From an uncultured Opitutia bacterium (GTDB lineage: Bacteria; Verrucomicrobiota; Verrucomicrobiia; Opitutales; UBA953): DNA of 64,000 nucleotides. The notes beneath the pieces are model-generated. The model saw only the letters and a program-made list of their open reading frames with translations, was not told where the DNA came from and ran no database searches. The DNA lies in assembly GCA_903855995.1 (NCBI GenBank), contig CAIOAN010000010.1, forward strand, positions 28,646 through 92,645, written 5' to 3'. The position numbers and the translations under genes were made by a program. Shown here in pieces: positions 53,450-61,667 of this stretch; position 1 is the first letter of the stretch, and every line of letters starts with the position of its first letter.

Positions 53450-54139
53450 ATGCCCGAAGGCTCCGCAGTCCAACGCATGTTTTCCGGCATCGCCTCACGT
53501 TACGACTTCGCGAACCGCGTCCTGAGCCTCGGCCTTTGTGTTGGCTGGCGCGACCAGCTGGTCGACGCCGCGAAAGCCGCCGACCCCAAGAGCGTTGCCG
53601 ACCTGGCCACCGGCAGCGGCGATGTCGCCTTCGCCCTGCGTCGCACATTACCGGCAGATTGCGCGATCATCGGCTATGACTTCTGTGAGCCGATGCTCGA
53701 ACTGGGTCGTATCCGCGCGAAGAAGGAAAATATCGCGCTAGAATTCAAAACCGGCGACTGCATGAGCCTCCCGATTGCCGACGCTTCGCAGGACGTCGTC
53801 ACAATCGCGTACGGCGTGCGTAACTTCGAAGACCGCGCCAAGGGCCTCGGCGAACTCCGTCGCGTCCTTCGCGCAGGCGGCACGCTCTTCGTCCTTGAGT
53901 TCTCCCAGCCCGACCGCTGGTTCCGTCCGTTGCACTTCATCCACGTGCGCTGTGTGCTGCCGATTCTGGCCGGCCTCCTCACGGGAGACTTCGGTGCCTA
54001 TAAATATCTCGGCACCAGCATCGCGGGTTTTCCTAACGCCGCCGGACTGGAGACCGAACTGAATGCCGCCGGATTCAGCCGAGTGAGCCATAAAAGGATG
54101 CTTTTCGGCACCGTCGCCCTCCATCAGGCGGTGGTTTGA
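53450..54139 (+). CDS. menG: Demethylmenaquinone methyltransferase (UbiE/MenG)
   Basis: 229 residues. SAM-dependent methylation of demethylmenaquinone, the last step of menaquinone synthesis. VQRMFSGIASRYDFANRVLS is typical of the family start. The SAM site is VADLATGSGDVAFAL, with DFCEPML, TGDCMSLPIADASQDVV and AYGVRNFEDRAKGLGELRRVL. The C-terminal part has LEFSQPDRWFRPLHF. menD, in the same pathway, is 11 kb away. ubiE is the equivalent name; the window only shows menaquinone genes, so menG is used. Confidence 0.95.
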   Translation: MPEGSAVQRMFSGIASRYDFANRVLSLGLCVGWRDQLVDAAKAADPKSVADLATGSGDVAFALRRTLPADCAIIGYDFCEPMLELGRIRAKKENIALEFKTGDCMSLPIADASQDVVTIAYGVRNFEDRAKGLGELRRVLRAGGTLFVLEFSQPDRWFRPLHFIHVRCVLPILAGLLTGDFGAYKYLGTSIAGFPNAAGLETELNAAGFSRVSHKRMLFGTVALHQAVV

Positions 54140-54190
54140 AAAATTCCTTGCTTTAGGGGCCCGTGGTCGTTTGCTCAACCACCTCACTAC

Positions 54191-54265
54191 GGGCTCGTGG
54201 TGAAATGGATATCATTTCTGACTACGGATCAGACGTTTGGGGTTCGAATCCCTACGAGCCCACCA
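54191..54265 (+). tRNA. tRNA-Arg (anticodon ACG)
   Basis: A 75-nt cloverleaf with CCA encoded. Acceptor stem GGGCTCG/CGAGCCC, anticodon stem TCTGA/TCAGA with loop CTACGGA giving anticodon ACG, and a T arm with GGTTCGAATCC. The A discriminator precedes CCA. It reads CGU/CGC/CGA after deamination of A34. Confidence 0.93.
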
Positions 54266-54274
54266 CTTTGAGCG

Positions 54275-54299
54275 CTAACCGGATTAAAACCCCGGTTAG
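54275..54299. terminator. Hairpin after tRNA-Arg
   Basis: CTAACCGG/CCGGTTAG, 8-bp stem with a 9-nt A-rich loop, 9 nt after the tRNA. There is no T run after it, so the terminator role is uncertain. Confidence 0.4.
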
Positions 54300-54348
54300 T
54301 CGTATTGGGCGGCATGGCGGAGGCCAAGCCGCCAAGCCGCCAAGCAGC

Positions 54349-54570
54349 GGTAAGCGGTGAGCGGTTGGCGGATAGGAAAGCCCCGCCCCAAGGGGAGACC
54401 GGAAACCGGAAAGGATGCTGCGGATCCATTTTTAGGTAGGGTTGAGCGCCCTCGCTCAACCGCGGCTGACCGAGGCGGTCAGCCCTACCAAAAGTCAGTC
54501 CCCAACCCATCCTCCGGTTTCCGGTCTCCCTTTGAGCGGGTTGTATCCCCAACCGCTAACCGCCTATACC
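54349..54570. repeat. C-type long palindrome with nested REPIN (C1)
   Basis: The left arm has GCGGTTGGCGGATAGG and AGGGGAGACCGGAAACCGG. The right arm has CCGGTTTCCGGTCTCCC and CAACCGCTAACCGCCTATACC. The A-type REPIN 54435-54489 sits in the loop. The right arm ends inside the kamA stop codon region. Confidence 0.75.
54435..54489. repeat. REPIN, subfamily A
   Basis: GTTGAGCG/CGCTCAAC and GGCTGACCG/CGGTCAGCC between GGTAGGG and CCCTACC. The second stem has G-C where other copies have A-T, a compensatory change. Confidence 0.85.
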
Positions 54571-55721
54571 TTGTACACGTCAGGCATCTTCGTGCCGGAC
54601 GGGTACACATAGGCCCGGTCCTCGAAATTACGCAGTTCCACGATGCCATCGTGGATAGCCTGGACGTATTCGGGATTGATCGGGACCTTCCCGCCGCCGC
54701 CGGGGGTGTCGATGATCAGCTGCGGCACGGCGTAACCGGTCGTATGACCGCGGAGCGCGCGGATGATCTCGATGCCCTTCTGGATGGGCGCGCGGAAATG
54801 GGTCGAGCCTTCGATCAGGTCGCAGGCGTAGAGATAATACGGGCGGACGCGCATCATCAGGAGGCGATGCACGAGCGACTTCATGACTTCCGGGTCGTCG
54901 TTGACGCCGGCGAGGAGCACGGACTGATTACCGAGCGGAACGCCGGCGAGGGACAGGCGTTCGCAGGCGGCCGCGAGCTCGCGGGTGACTTCCTTCGGAT
55001 GGTTGGTGTGGATGCTCAGCCAGATGGGCCCGTGTTTACGGAAGACTTCCGCGAGCTCCGGCGTGATGCGCTGTGGCAGGAAGACTGGGATGCGCGAGCC
55101 GATGCGGATGAACTCGACGTGCTTGATCGCACGGAGACGGCCAAGGAGTGCGTCCAGCTTGGCATCGGAGAGCAGCAACGGGTCGCCGCCGGAGAGCAAC
55201 ACGTCGCGGATCTCGGTGTGCTCCTCGATATACTTCAGGCCGGCTTCGAGTTCAGGGTGGAAATCGTAGGCCTGCGCGTTCGAGACGAGGCGGCTACGCG
55301 TGCAGTAGCGGCAATAGGAAGCGCAGCGATCAGTCACCAGGAACAGCACCCGGTCCGGGTAACGGTGGACGATGCCCGGGACGGGCATCGTACCCTCTTC
55401 GCCGACCGGATCCTCTGATTCACCGACCGCAACGTAGGATTCCTCGATGCGCGGGATCACCTGTCGGCGGACCGGGCAGTTCGGATCCTTCGGGTCGATC
55501 AAGTTGAAGAAATGGGGGGTGATAGAAAGCGAGAGCTTATGGGGTGCGAACAGGCACCCTTCCCGTTCCTCCTTAGTGAGCTCCAACATCTCCTCCAACT
55601 GCGCCAGGGTCGTGATGCGGTGGCGCATCTGCCAATGCCAGTCATTCCACTCCGCAGCAGGCACGTCCTTCCATCGGCCCTGTCCGGCATGCCAGTTTTC
55701 GCGGAGATCTTTGGGGAACAT
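54564..55721 (-). CDS. kamA: Lysine 2,3-aminomutase family radical SAM protein
   Basis: 385 residues. The 4Fe-4S cluster motif is C133-ASY-C137-RY-C140. LLSGGDPLLL (SAM binding) is at 175-184, and the PLP lysine is K345 in DTPGGGGKVP. It converts L-lysine to beta-lysine, or a related mutase reaction. The W-rich start (ENWHAGQGRWKDVPAAEWNDWHWQ) fits KamA rather than short EpmB. No beta-lysine acetyltransferase (AblB) is next to it, so an N-acetyl-beta-lysine osmolyte role is open. It is the last of three minus-strand genes. Confidence 0.88.
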   Translation of the reverse strand: MFPKDLRENWHAGQGRWKDVPAAEWNDWHWQMRHRITTLAQLEEMLELTKEEREGCLFAPHKLSLSITPHFFNLIDPKDPNCPVRRQVIPRIEESYVAVGESEDPVGEEGTMPVPGIVHRYPDRVLFLVTDRCASYCRYCTRSRLVSNAQAYDFHPELEAGLKYIEEHTEIRDVLLSGGDPLLLSDAKLDALLGRLRAIKHVEFIRIGSRIPVFLPQRITPELAEVFRKHGPIWLSIHTNHPKEVTRELAAACERLSLAGVPLGNQSVLLAGVNDDPEVMKSLVHRLLMMRVRPYYLYACDLIEGSTHFRAPIQKGIEIIRALRGHTTGYAVPQLIIDTPGGGGKVPINPEYVQAIHDGIVELRNFEDRAYVYPSGTKMPDVYKV

Positions 55722-55782
55722 CGGCTAAGACCTCCAACTTAACGGGCGTGACGTCCAATGCAAACGGGGAAGCAACTTGGGG

Positions 55783-56604
55783 TCATCCGGCAGGCGGAGT
55801 CGGCCCCTTGCGCCCAAACCGTCCCGAGAAAGGGTGCCACAGCTGGCCAAAGAAGCCTGCAGGTACCTTTTCCGGGACGCCGAAGTTTTGCGGCATCCGG
55901 TCATGCGGCATGTAGTAAGTACCAAAGAGGATATCCCAGAGCGGCAGAAGCCCGGCAAAGTTCTTGTCGATCGCCTCCGGGTCCTTCGAGTGATGCCAAC
56001 GATGGAAGACCGGCGTCGAAATCACCGAACGCAGCGGGCCGAAATCCCAATCGACGTCGGCGTGTAGGAAAATCGCGTAGAAGGTGAAGAACACGACGGT
56101 CCCCAGGGTTGTGGTTGGGTCGAAGCCGAGCAGAAGAACCGGCGTCGCCTGCGCGAGTTTGTCGATGACTTCGTTAACCGGATGCACACGCACGCTGGAG
56201 AGCCAGTCGAGATCCTCCGAGCTATGATGGACCGCATGGAATGGCCACCATGCGCCCGTATGGAAAAGGCGGTGGATCCAGTAGCCTGAAAAATCCACCA
56301 GTAGGTAGATCTCCACGACCTGGAGCCAACGCGGCTGTTCGAGCACAGGACCAAACCCCCTGTACAGGTTCGAGCGAAACTCCTCCGGGGTAGCCAGTTG
56401 CAAGGCGATGAGCAAGAAGGCTGGGACGATGAGCAGAATCTTTGGCAACAGCTTCACGAAGGATAAAACAAAGAAATAAGCCACATCGACCCACATCCCG
56501 CCGCGAAGCACGGAAGCCCTGCGGCGATTGCCGAGGACTCTCTCTATGAGATAGAAAACCAGCCCCAGGACCAACAATACGACCAGCTTCTTCGCCAAGT
56601 CCAT
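55783..56604 (-). CDS. Sterol desaturase/fatty acid hydroxylase family membrane protein
   Basis: 273 residues. N-terminal membrane helix (LVVLLVLGLVFYLIERVL), further hydrophobic segments, and the di-iron His clusters HRLFH, HAVHHSS and RWHHSK expected for this family. It would use O2 and a di-iron site to hydroxylate or desaturate a lipid in the membrane. It is 18 bp after DUF1080 and 61 bp before kamA on the same strand, so co-transcription is possible though no shared pathway is evident. Substrate unknown. Confidence 0.88.
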   Translation of the reverse strand: MDLAKKLVVLLVLGLVFYLIERVLGNRRRASVLRGGMWVDVAYFFVLSFVKLLPKILLIVPAFLLIALQLATPEEFRSNLYRGFGPVLEQPRWLQVVEIYLLVDFSGYWIHRLFHTGAWWPFHAVHHSSEDLDWLSSVRVHPVNEVIDKLAQATPVLLLGFDPTTTLGTVVFFTFYAIFLHADVDWDFGPLRSVISTPVFHRWHHSKDPEAIDKNFAGLLPLWDILFGTYYMPHDRMPQNFGVPEKVPAGFFGQLWHPFSGRFGRKGPTPPAG

Positions 56605-56622
56605 GAGGCCGGCACCGTCCGC

Positions 56623-57426
56623 TTACTTCTTCTCGACGACCCAGAAGTTGCGGTATTCGACGGCGTCGCCGTGGAACTGCAAGGCGATCGGCATCTTATC
56701 CGCGTGCTTCACGTAAGGAGGATTCTTCTTATGGCTGCTGGGTCCGATGTACTCGGAATTATCCTGCACCTTCACGCCGTTCATGACGACGGTGATATGG
56801 GCCGTGCTGGCGACGGTGCCGTCGGCATTGAAACGCGGGGCGGTCCATTCGACATCGTAGCTGTTCCAGCTGCGGGAAGGCAGGCAGGCGTTAAACAGCG
56901 GGGGCTTCTGACCGTAGAGGGCGGCGGTCATGCCGTCGGCGTAAGTCTCGTTCTTCCAGCAATCGAGGACCTGGAGCTCGTAGGTCGACATGAAGAAGAT
57001 ACCGCTGTTGGAGCTGCCCTGGCTCTTCTTCTTAGGGTCATTCTCGTACCCTTCGGCCGAGCGCCATTCAGCGTGGAGCGAGATGTCGCCGAAGGTGCGC
57101 TTGGTGCGGATGCCGTTGCCGCGGGCGACCATGGCGCCGTCCTTGAGCAACCAGAGAGTAGGGGCGTTCTTGGGAGGCTTGGCGTGCGTGACGGTGTCAG
57201 GCTCCCACTCCGTCGCGACGTCCTTGCCATCAAAGAGCACGATGGCACCAGCCGGAGCAGCGGCTTCATTGCACTTAAGTTTGGCAGCGTCAGCACGTGG
57301 CGGCTGCGGGCGGGCGGAGTCATGGACGTGCCAGGTGGTGCCCGGGATGAGCGGGGTATCGGTGTAGCCTTCGGCGGCGACGAGGCCGGCGGCGGCAAGG
57401 AGGGTCAGGAGTGAAGCGATGCGCAT
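56623..57426 (-). CDS. Secreted DUF1080 (3-keto-disaccharide hydrolase) protein
   Basis: 267 residues from ATG 57426. Signal peptide MRIASLLTLLAAAGLVAAEG. The DUF1080 concanavalin-like fold is recognisable: GAIVLFDGKDVATEWEPD, LLKDGAMVARGNGIRTKRTFGDISLHAEWR, SNSGIFFMSTYELQVLDC, and a C-terminal VEYRNFWVVEKK. Proteins of this family include 3-keto-glycoside hydrolases acting with PVC-type dehydrogenases. An upstream in-frame extension to 57582 would read through a TP repeat made by GGGGTA DNA and is rejected. Confidence 0.88.
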   Translation of the reverse strand: MRIASLLTLLAAAGLVAAEGYTDTPLIPGTTWHVHDSARPQPPRADAAKLKCNEAAAPAGAIVLFDGKDVATEWEPDTVTHAKPPKNAPTLWLLKDGAMVARGNGIRTKRTFGDISLHAEWRSAEGYENDPKKKSQGSSNSGIFFMSTYELQVLDCWKNETYADGMTAALYGQKPPLFNACLPSRSWNSYDVEWTAPRFNADGTVASTAHITVVMNGVKVQDNSEYIGPSSHKKNPPYVKHADKMPIALQFHGDAVEYRNFWVVEKK

Positions 57427-57487
57427 GGGGTGTGAGGGTGCAGACACGCTGACGGGCCCTTGGTTCAACGGAAAGGGGAAACCTTTA

Positions 57488-57530
57488 GGGGTAGGGGTAG
57501 GGGTAGGGGTAGGGGTCGGGGTAGGGGTAG
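57488..57530. repeat. Tandem GGGGTA repeat (7 units)
   Basis: Seven 6-bp units, GGGGTA with one GGGGTC, on the plus strand between divergent DUF1080 and accA. Such runs can form G-quadruplexes. Single or double CCCCTA units recur in other leaders (for example 10897, 26507, 39583, 48792). Confidence 0.9.
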
Positions 57531-57697
57531 TCGATCCAGCCACCCGCCACCAGGGGCTGCCAACTGCCACCTGAATCGACAACCTCTACCCCTGCCCCTG
57601 TTAAATCTCTCCTTTTGCCTCATTTTACCCCCTTCCCACCCCTGCCCATACCCCTATTCCATTGCCCTTCCCCGCCCAATTCTCCAACTTTGGGCCC

Positions 57698-58666
57698 ATG
57701 TCCGCACCGAAGGCCCGCTTCACCCTTGAGTTCGAAAAGCCCCTCCGGGAACTCGAGGACAAGATCAACTCCCTCCGCGCCTCCTCCGAGAGCGCCGGCA
57801 TGGATGTCTCCAAGGAGGTCAAATCCCTCGAAATCAAGATGGAGCAGACCCGCCGCGAGGTCTACGGCAACCTGAACCCCTGGCAGCGCGTCCAACTGGC
57901 CCGCCACCCCCGCCGCCCCTACTCCCTGGACTACATCGGCATGCTCTTCGATGACTTCCAGGAGCTCCATGGCGACCGCCTGTACATGGACGACGAATCC
58001 ATGGTGGGCGGCACGGCCTTCTTCGAAGGGCGTCCGGTCATGGTCATCGGCCAGCAGAAAGGCCGCGATACCAAGGAAAACCTCCGCCGTAATTTCGGCT
58101 GCCCCAATCCCGAAGGCTATCGCAAGGCGCTTCGCCTGATGAAGATGGCCGCCACCTTCGGCCTGCCGATCATCACCCTCGTTGACACCCCCGGCGCTTT
58201 CCCTGGCATCGGCTCGGAAGAGCGTCACGTCGCCGAAGCCATCGCGGTCAATCTCCGCGAGATGAGCCAGTTCGGCGTGCCGATCATCACCTTCGTCATC
58301 GGTGAAGGCGGCTCCGGCGGCGCCCTCGGGATTGCCGTCTCCAACAAGGTCTACATCCTGGAGAACGCCTACTACTCCGTGATCTCGCCCGAAGGCTGCG
58401 CCGCGATTCTCTTCAAGGACCGCGCCCACGCCCCCAAGGCGGCCGAAGCCCTGCGCCTCGACGCACCTAATCTCCTCAAGCTCGGCGTCGTCGACGGCGT
58501 CGTGAAGGAACCGCTGGGCGGCGCCCAGGAAGATCCGGCCGCCACGGGCTCCGCCATCCGCAAGACCCTGCGCGACTCGCTCGCCGACCTCTCGAAGGCC
58601 TCGCCCGAGAAGTTGATCGAGATGCGCTACGCGAAGTTCCGCGCGATGGGTGTGTTCTCCGAGTAA
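57698..58666 (+). CDS. accA: Acetyl-CoA carboxylase carboxyltransferase subunit alpha
   Basis: 322 residues. Part of the carboxyltransferase that makes malonyl-CoA with AccD. LEFEKPLRELEDKINSLR at the N-terminus, RPYSLDYIGMLFDDFQELHGDR, GGTAFFEGRPVMVIGQQKG, the crotonase-like active site LPIITLVDTPGAFPGIGSEE and GEGGSGGALGIAV, SPEGCAAIL are all present. Start ATG 57698 yields MSAPKARFTLEFEKPL; 57662 would add leader codons. The leader is C/T-rich and has no Shine-Dalgarno. fabD is 9 kb away. A bidirectional terminator separates it from the converging prepilin genes. Confidence 0.97.
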   Translation: MSAPKARFTLEFEKPLRELEDKINSLRASSESAGMDVSKEVKSLEIKMEQTRREVYGNLNPWQRVQLARHPRRPYSLDYIGMLFDDFQELHGDRLYMDDESMVGGTAFFEGRPVMVIGQQKGRDTKENLRRNFGCPNPEGYRKALRLMKMAATFGLPIITLVDTPGAFPGIGSEERHVAEAIAVNLREMSQFGVPIITFVIGEGGSGGALGIAVSNKVYILENAYYSVISPEGCAAILFKDRAHAPKAAEALRLDAPNLLKLGVVDGVVKEPLGGAQEDPAATGSAIRKTLRDSLADLSKASPEKLIEMRYAKFRAMGVFSE

Positions 58667-58684
58667 GCATCCAGCTCAGGCACC

Positions 58685-58711
58685 AAAAGGGGCGCACCTG
58701 CGCCCCTTTTT
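58685..58711. terminator. Bidirectional terminator between accA and the prepilin genes
   Basis: AAAAGGGGCGC/GCGCCCCTTTT, 11-bp perfect stem with loop ACCT and T residues on both strands. It serves accA (plus) and the converging prepilin operon (minus). Confidence 0.9.
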
Positions 58712-58731
58712 CATGGCAAACCAGCCCGTGC

Positions 58732-60036
58732 TCAGCCGCCGTTTGAAAGGATGCGGATGTAGCGCGTGTAGTTGCGACCGTAAGTGTAGACGATGCGCTT
58801 GAAGTCCTTATCGGGTACCTTCTGGCTGTTGTTGATCATCTGCAGGCCGCGCAATTCCTTGGAGCCTTCGGGCGTGAGCACCGTGATCGAGACCTCGACG
58901 GCGCGCAGCGAGTAAGGCAGGTAAGGCAGCCAGGCCGCATTAGACTGCGTGAGCGCCATGGAGTCCGGATAGATGCGGTCCGAGAACACTCGGAGACGCG
59001 AAGTGAAGTAATCGTAGGGATGGACGCTCGCTGAGCTCGGCGTCTGCAACGGGATCACCGGAGCCCCGTTGGGCGCATAACGCAGAGGGGCATCCGCAAT
59101 CGAGGCACCGCCCTGGGCGGTCTTCCACAGGCCGAGCCAGCTGCCGGTCGAGGCCGCCAGCGAACCTTTGTCATCCGCGGTAATCGCCCCGCTGGAGCCG
59201 CTCTTGCCGACCAGGATCACCGGACGAAGCGTGGAAGGCAGGCGGGCGCAAGGATCCTTGAGGGCGGGCGCCGTGGCCGTGGCCGGCAGTGAGGAAGCGC
59301 ACCAGAGGACGAGGTTCATGGCCACGACGTTCGAGCCGATGAAGTTGTTCTCATCCATCGTCCAGCACGGCGAAGAGCTGGCGATATTGGAGTCGATGAG
59401 CACGCGGGTCTCGTAACCCGGGGTCGGCGAGAGCGAGTAGTTGGCGAACTTGCGGGCGCCACTCCAGTAGTCCCAAGGGTATTTCGGCGCAGCCAGGCTG
59501 GAGTTGAGGATGAGCGGAAGCGCATCCACAAACGTATCCTCGGAGTCGATGATGGTCCGATAGACGCCGTAGACCTGCTGGATGGTATCGCCCGGTGCAT
59601 CGAAGGGGGATCGCTGTCCGATGCGATAGGCGATCGCGCTGACGTCGCCGCGCAAAGCGGTGCGACCAGCACCGGGCGTCCAGCGCGGACGGTCCGGCGG
59701 AGCGGCGAAAAGCATCAGCATCGGATGGTCGGCGGACTGCAGGTTGCCGACGGGGCCGGGGGCGCCGGTGACATCCGTCGAGCCGGGTACGACAATCTCC
59801 ATCCAGCAATGGCCGTCGGCGCGGAGCACAGCGGTCGAGAAATCATTCTCCAGCGCATCGAGCACGCCTCGCGCCTCGGACTGCGTCGAGAGATCCGCGA
59901 CGGCGCGGTCGTAGACGCGCATCGTGTCCGAGGCAATCGTGACGACCGTGAGCACGATGATCACCATGATGGCCGTGGAGACCATCACCTCGAGCAAGGT
60001 GAAGCCGCGACGCGCGCTGCGGAGAAGGGGGTTCAT
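58732..60036 (-). CDS. Prepilin-type protein, Verru_Chthon cassette protein C-like
   Basis: 434 residues. Type IV prepilin/pseudopilin signal RRGFTLLEVMVSTAIMVIIV with cleavage after Gly and Glu at position 5. The mature part is long: helix TMRVYDRAVADLSTQSEARG then DALENDFSTAV, followed by a beta-rich C-terminal domain. The opening fits the Verru_Chthon cassette protein C description (TIGR02599), known only from Verrucomicrobiota; I match this from memory. It should be an inner-membrane pseudopilin of a type II-like system. Its ATG overlaps the B gene stop by 4 nt. Confidence 0.75.
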   Translation of the reverse strand: MNPLLRSARRGFTLLEVMVSTAIMVIIVLTVVTIASDTMRVYDRAVADLSTQSEARGVLDALENDFSTAVLRADGHCWMEIVVPGSTDVTGAPGPVGNLQSADHPMLMLFAAPPDRPRWTPGAGRTALRGDVSAIAYRIGQRSPFDAPGDTIQQVYGVYRTIIDSEDTFVDALPLILNSSLAAPKYPWDYWSGARKFANYSLSPTPGYETRVLIDSNIASSSPCWTMDENNFIGSNVVAMNLVLWCASSLPATATAPALKDPCARLPSTLRPVILVGKSGSSGAITADDKGSLAASTGSWLGLWKTAQGGASIADAPLRYAPNGAPVIPLQTPSSASVHPYDYFTSRLRVFSDRIYPDSMALTQSNAAWLPYLPYSLRAVEVSITVLTPEGSKELRGLQMINNSQKVPDKDFKRIVYTYGRNYTRYIRILSNGG

Positions 60037-60827
60037 CGGCTGAGGACAATATTCTGGACGAGGAGCGGCTGGCTTTCCGTCTTCGTGAACGACGAAGGGG
60101 CGGAGTAATCGTGAGGGAAGAATTCCGCCACGACCGGCAGGTAAGCCAACGCATAGTTCGCCGGCTGAGCCGGGACGGGCGAGACACCCCAGGGCGGAGC
60201 GGCCACCTTGACGGTGTCGGGCTCGAGCGTGGCGGCGTTGATGGTGGCGCGCTGGCCGACGAGGAGCTTCGACAGCGAGAGACGCACCCGCATCGGGGTG
60301 CCGATAATATTACGTCCGAACGAAGCCGGAATGGAGAGAGTGTTGCCCGCGCAGTAGGCGACTTCCATCACCGACGGATTGGAGGAAAGTTTGTAGGTGC
60401 CCGCCGAGTCCTTGTCATTGTCCGGGCTGACGATCTTACGCTCGTAGACGAAAAGCCACACGGCGCTGGCGCCGTTATCCTTGGCGTTCGCGAGCAGACG
60501 ATAGGCGATGTCGAAGTTGGAGGCGGAGGCGTTACCGCCGTCGAGCGTGAGACCCCCGTCGGTGACGAGGAACTTTGTGCTGGCGGGATCCTGCTGGCCG
60601 GAAGCATCGAGATAGACGATGGACCGCGGATTATCGAGTGCGCCAATGAGGCGGCTCACGCCGGCCAGGGCACGATTCGTCTGCATGATGTCGTCGACCT
60701 GCTGGAAGGTCGAACCGAGGATGCCGACCAGCGAGAGGATGGCGACGCCGACGATGCCAATGGCGAGAGTCACCTCGACCAGGGAGAAACCCGGGCGGGA
60801 CTTTACATGAGGGGCGGAGAGGTTCAT
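60033..60827 (-). CDS. Prepilin-type protein, Verru_Chthon cassette protein B-like
   Basis: 264 residues. Prepilin signal RPGFSLVEVTLAIGIVGVAI. The mature helix continues SLVGILGSTFQQVDDIMQTN. GSTFQQVDDI and later LVYERKI-like VWLFVYERKIVSP, CAGNTLSIPA and a C-terminal strand set follow. The FSLVEVTLAIGIVGVA opening matches Verru_Chthon cassette protein B. It is second to last in the four-gene operon. Secretion or pilus role is inferred from the signal only. Confidence 0.72.
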   Translation of the reverse strand: MNLSAPHVKSRPGFSLVEVTLAIGIVGVAILSLVGILGSTFQQVDDIMQTNRALAGVSRLIGALDNPRSIVYLDASGQQDPASTKFLVTDGGLTLDGGNASASNFDIAYRLLANAKDNGASAVWLFVYERKIVSPDNDKDSAGTYKLSSNPSVMEVAYCAGNTLSIPASFGRNIIGTPMRVRLSLSKLLVGQRATINAATLEPDTVKVAAPPWGVSPVPAQPANYALAYLPVVAEFFPHDYSAPSSFTKTESQPLLVQNIVLSR

Positions 60828-60836
60828 CGCGGGAAA

Positions 60837-61667
60837 TTATTTGGCTTTGTCCAACTCGTCGGCGTCGAGCGTCATCGAGACATCGCCGTTGGGCCGGAGC
60901 GAGAGAGCGGCGAACTTATTCGCATCTGCCACATCCAAGGCAGCGGTGCCGGTGCCGGTATTGCGGACCACGCCCTTGGCGAGCACGATGAGCACGCGAC
61001 CGAGGTGATTGGAGGCTCCGGTGCTCTGCAACTCGATGTAATACCATTTCTTGGGGTTATACGTCGTGTCCATGCTGCTCAGCGCCATCGGCGAATTCGT
61101 CGGTGCGTAAATCATCCAAGGCGGATTGGAGGTCGGCGAATCATTAGCGCTCGTGGCGGCGTTATCGGCGAGCTGTCCGATCACGCTGCGGCGCGTATTG
61201 GCGGACACGGCCAAACTCATCTTCGTGCCCGTATCACTGGCCGGCGGGACGAAGTAAACTCCAGCCGGCAGGAGCTGCGGCGGCTCCGGAGAGAACCACT
61301 TGAAGTTAGGCAGGCTGGTGTTAATCGTATTCGGGTCTGTGCCGCCGAGGTCTGTCGAACTGACGCCACCGACAGCGATCACGAACTGGCGAAGGTGATT
61401 CACTTCATCGTCGGGATCGTTGAGGATCAACAGACGATAGCGTGTGCCATAACTGATGCCGGTGGTGCCGGGGCCGCGATTCATCAAGGCCATCGCGCGC
61501 ACGGTGCGAAGGGAGGAGGCGATAAAACGCTCGCCGGCCGCGAGGCCGCCGCCGTCTCCCGGAGACAGCCCGAGGAAGAGCCCGGAGATGAGCAGGATGA
61601 TCGTGATGACGACCAGTAGCTCGATCAGGGTAAAACCCTTGCGGAGCTTTTTCACGACATTGGTCAT
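60837..61667 (-). CDS. Prepilin-type protein, Verru_Chthon cassette protein D-like
   Basis: 276 residues. Prepilin signal RKGFTLIELLVVITIILLIS, then AAGERFIASSLRTVRAMALMNRG, as in cassette protein D. The C-terminal part is beta-rich, with DPDDEVNHLRQFVIAVGG and VRNTGTGTAALDVADANKF. Its ATG overlaps the preceding prepilin stop (ATGA). The order D-B-C here without a cassette A gene differs from complete cassettes. Confidence 0.72.
   Translation of the reverse strand: MTNVVKKLRKGFTLIELLVVITIILLISGLFLGLSPGDGGGLAAGERFIASSLRTVRAMALMNRGPGTTGISYGTRYRLLILNDPDDEVNHLRQFVIAVGGVSSTDLGGTDPNTINTSLPNFKWFSPEPPQLLPAGVYFVPPASDTGTKMSLAVSANTRRSVIGQLADNAATSANDSPTSNPPWMIYAPTNSPMALSSMDTTYNPKKWYYIELQSTGASNHLGRVLIVLAKGVVRNTGTGTAALDVADANKFAALSLRPNGDVSMTLDADELDKAK

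Noticed and set aside
54140..54190. Promoter for tRNA-Arg
   Set aside because: TTGAAA at 54137 has no acceptable -10 at 16-18 bp, so I do not annotate it.
54191..54299. tRNA-Arg as an integration site
   Set aside because: No integrase and no repeat of the tRNA 3' end is seen in the window.
57427..57582. Thr-Pro repeat extension of the DUF1080 protein
   Set aside because: It reads the GGGGTA tract and precedes a clear signal peptide.
60111..61619. 502-codon plus-strand frame
   Set aside because: Antisense of the prepilin genes, which overlap in a proper operon.
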